The translations under genes were made by a program, and so were the position numbers. This document shows positions 34,742-35,515 of a stretch of DNA of 35,515 nucleotides, piece after piece (the stretch's first letter is position 1; each line of letters starts with the position of its first letter). Origin of the DNA: an uncultured bacterium. GTDB lineage: Bacteria > Patescibacteriota > Minisyncoccia > Phycocordibacterales > PALSA-1337. The notes beneath the pieces were generated by a model. The model was not told where the DNA came from, did no database searches, and saw nothing but the letters and a program-made list of their open reading frames with translations. The stretch covers positions 1 to 35,515 of the forward strand of contig CAIMKX010000006.1 in the NCBI GenBank assembly GCA_903842025.1, written 5' to 3'.

Positions 34742-34770
34742 TGCCGAAACGATTCGGCAGGCGGCTTTTT
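34742..34770 (+). terminator. Terminator-like hairpin ahead of the glycosyltransferase
   Basis: TGCCGAA (34742-34748), loop ACGA, TTCGGCA (34753-34759), then GGCGGCTTTTT. It ends 21 bases before the ATG, so it could attenuate the gene or end an upstream leader RNA. Confidence 0.55.
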
Positions 34771-34790
34771 GCCCCGATTCGGACAGTGCA

Positions 34791-35399
34791 ATGCTTCAAA
34801 TAATCATGACGCAATCATCTCTGTCAATCGATGCGCGCAAACAAAAGATTTTGTCGGGCGTCTTTGGTGTTTCATTTTTTGACATATCGATATTCGTGAC
34901 AGCTTTGGTGTTGTTCTTAATGTTGATCCTCATAAAGAAAAATACCATTACGGCCTTCATGGTCCATCCTCTGATCTATATGTACGCCATATTCGTAAGC
35001 ATCTTCAGGATATCAAGAATAGTCAGTGCTTCATTCTCTAAATATTCATTTGCGAAAATCATGCCGGCCAACAGTCGGGACTACGAACCGACTGTCTCGT
35101 TTATCATTCCGTGCAAAAATGAGGAGAAGTCGATCGAGAAGACCGTTTCAAAATGTTTTGAGGCTTTGTATCCGCGTGAAAAGGTCGAAGTGATCGTGAT
35201 CAACGACGGTAGCACTGACGGCACGATGAATGTCCTGACTGGACTGATGAGCAGATTTGGAAGATTAACCGTTGTGAATTGGGAAAAAAACCGCGGAAAA
35301 AGGGAGGGAATGACCGAGGGTATCCGTTTGGCAACTGGGGAAATAGTGATCCAGCTCGATAGCGACAGTTATATACCCCGAATTACGAAATGCTCCTAA
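34791..35399 (+). CDS. Family 2 glycosyltransferase, truncated
   Basis: A 202-residue ORF. Two membrane helices (~residues 33-55 and ~60-80) lead to a GT2 catalytic start: PTVSFIIPCKNEEKSIEKTV, VEVIVINDGSTDGTMNVL and LATGEIVIQLDSDSY, so the nucleotide-sugar site and the DxD-like motif (DSDS) are present. The ORF then ends in YIPRITKCS, whereas processive GT2 enzymes of this layout are usually 400 or more residues. The acceptor-binding and C-terminal membrane regions are lacking. Another frame continues for about 20 residues (YTPNYEMLLTLYFD) before its own stop, so a frameshift alone does not rescue it. Probably a remnant. The start may be 34791 or Met6. Confidence 0.8.
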   Translation: MLQIIMTQSSLSIDARKQKILSGVFGVSFFDISIFVTALVLFLMLILIKKNTITAFMVHPLIYMYAIFVSIFRISRIVSASFSKYSFAKIMPANSRDYEPTVSFIIPCKNEEKSIEKTVSKCFEALYPREKVEVIVINDGSTDGTMNVLTGLMSRFGRLTVVNWEKNRGKREGMTEGIRLATGEIVIQLDSDSYIPRITKCS

Positions 35400-35412
35400 C
35401 CCTATATTTTGA

Positions 35413-35440
35413 TAAAATACAAAAGCGACCGTAAGGTCGC
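35413..35440 (+). promoter_or_regulatory. -10 box and hairpin between the truncated glycosyltransferase and the next gene
   Basis: TAAAAT (35413-35418) is followed by GCGACC, GTAA loop, GGTCGC (35425-35440) and TCTTGT, then an ATG at 35447. It can be the terminator of the glycosyltransferase or, like at gyrB, a hairpin at the 5' end of the next mRNA. Confidence 0.5.
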
Positions 35441-35446
35441 TCTTGT

Positions 35447-35515
35447 ATGATTAAAACATCCATTACAGTATACAACACATTACGAAACAAAGTCGCTGAA
35501 ATCTACCACAGACTC
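35447..35515 (+). CDS. Start of a gene cut by the window edge, possibly cysteinyl-tRNA synthetase
   Basis: Twenty-three codons are visible, beginning MIKTSITVYNTLRNKVAEIY. The VYNTL string resembles the N-terminus of CysRS (typically I-x-VYNTLTRKKE), but the remainder of the domain lies outside the window, so the call is tentative. Confidence 0.35.
   Translation, partial: MIKTSITVYNTLRNKVAEIYHRL

Overview
The window looks like chromosomal sequence from a Patescibacteria (Candidate Phyla Radiation) bacterium, probably Parcubacteria-like. This is inferred from reduced housekeeping proteins (PheS without its N-terminal coiled coil, PheT without the N-terminal tRNA-binding OB domain, a ~200-residue EF-Ts), many exported proteins with Ser/Pro-rich linkers, orphan tRNA genes without encoded CCA, -10 boxes lying directly in front of start codons, and short palindromic repeats inside housekeeping genes. 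TAA, TAG and TGA all act as stops and an RF1 gene is present, so code 11 fits. There is no rRNA, CRISPR array, IS element or prophage block.

Layout. 1-2906: enolase (cut by the window edge), an MFS transporter, then rpmE-prfA with overlapping stop and start. 3887-13258: a cell-surface block with a membrane-anchored KNH-repeat protein, a lytic-transglycosylase-like protein, a 1432-residue secreted metzincin-type protease, a probable small structured RNA, a DUF3800 protein and a second Ser/Pro-rich exported protein that shares two short modules with the big protease. 13368-18226: a Fic protein, tRNA-Arg, two look-alike small membrane proteins around tRNA-Phe, an orphan OmpR-type regulator next to a 22-bp tandem array, and rpsB-tsf-small membrane protein-tRNA-Thr. 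18313-20337: a secreted trypsin-like protease with a peptidoglycan-binding-like domain. 20398-27701: pheS-DUF1653-pheT, an ABC-F ATPase, galT, a DUF2585 membrane protein, a GIY-YIG protein and a zinc-ribbon protein. 27702-31315: a 616-base non-coding block, an ORF6N gene carrying a perfect 25-nt palindrome, and gyrB with a hairpin in its leader. 31391-35515: a type IV prepilin gene broken by a stop at codon 58, Hsp20, a PrsW-like membrane protease, an exported protein of unknown function with its own promoter and terminator, a truncated family-2 glycosyltransferase and the first codons of another gene.

How it fits together. The core genes serve translation (RF1, S2, EF-Ts, PheRS, L31, tRNAs), glycolysis and supercoiling. 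The accessory genes mostly concern the cell envelope: proteases, a wall-active enzyme, adhesin-like proteins, pilin and glycosyltransferase, as expected for a host-attached cell. The most unusual signals are (i) the two modules shared by two exported proteins, (ii) a candidate stand-alone structured RNA at 10943-11079, (iii) widespread leaderless-type promoters, (iv) palindromic or tandem repeats carried in frame inside pheS, pheT and the ABC-F gene, and (v) the perfect palindrome inside the ORF6N coding sequence.
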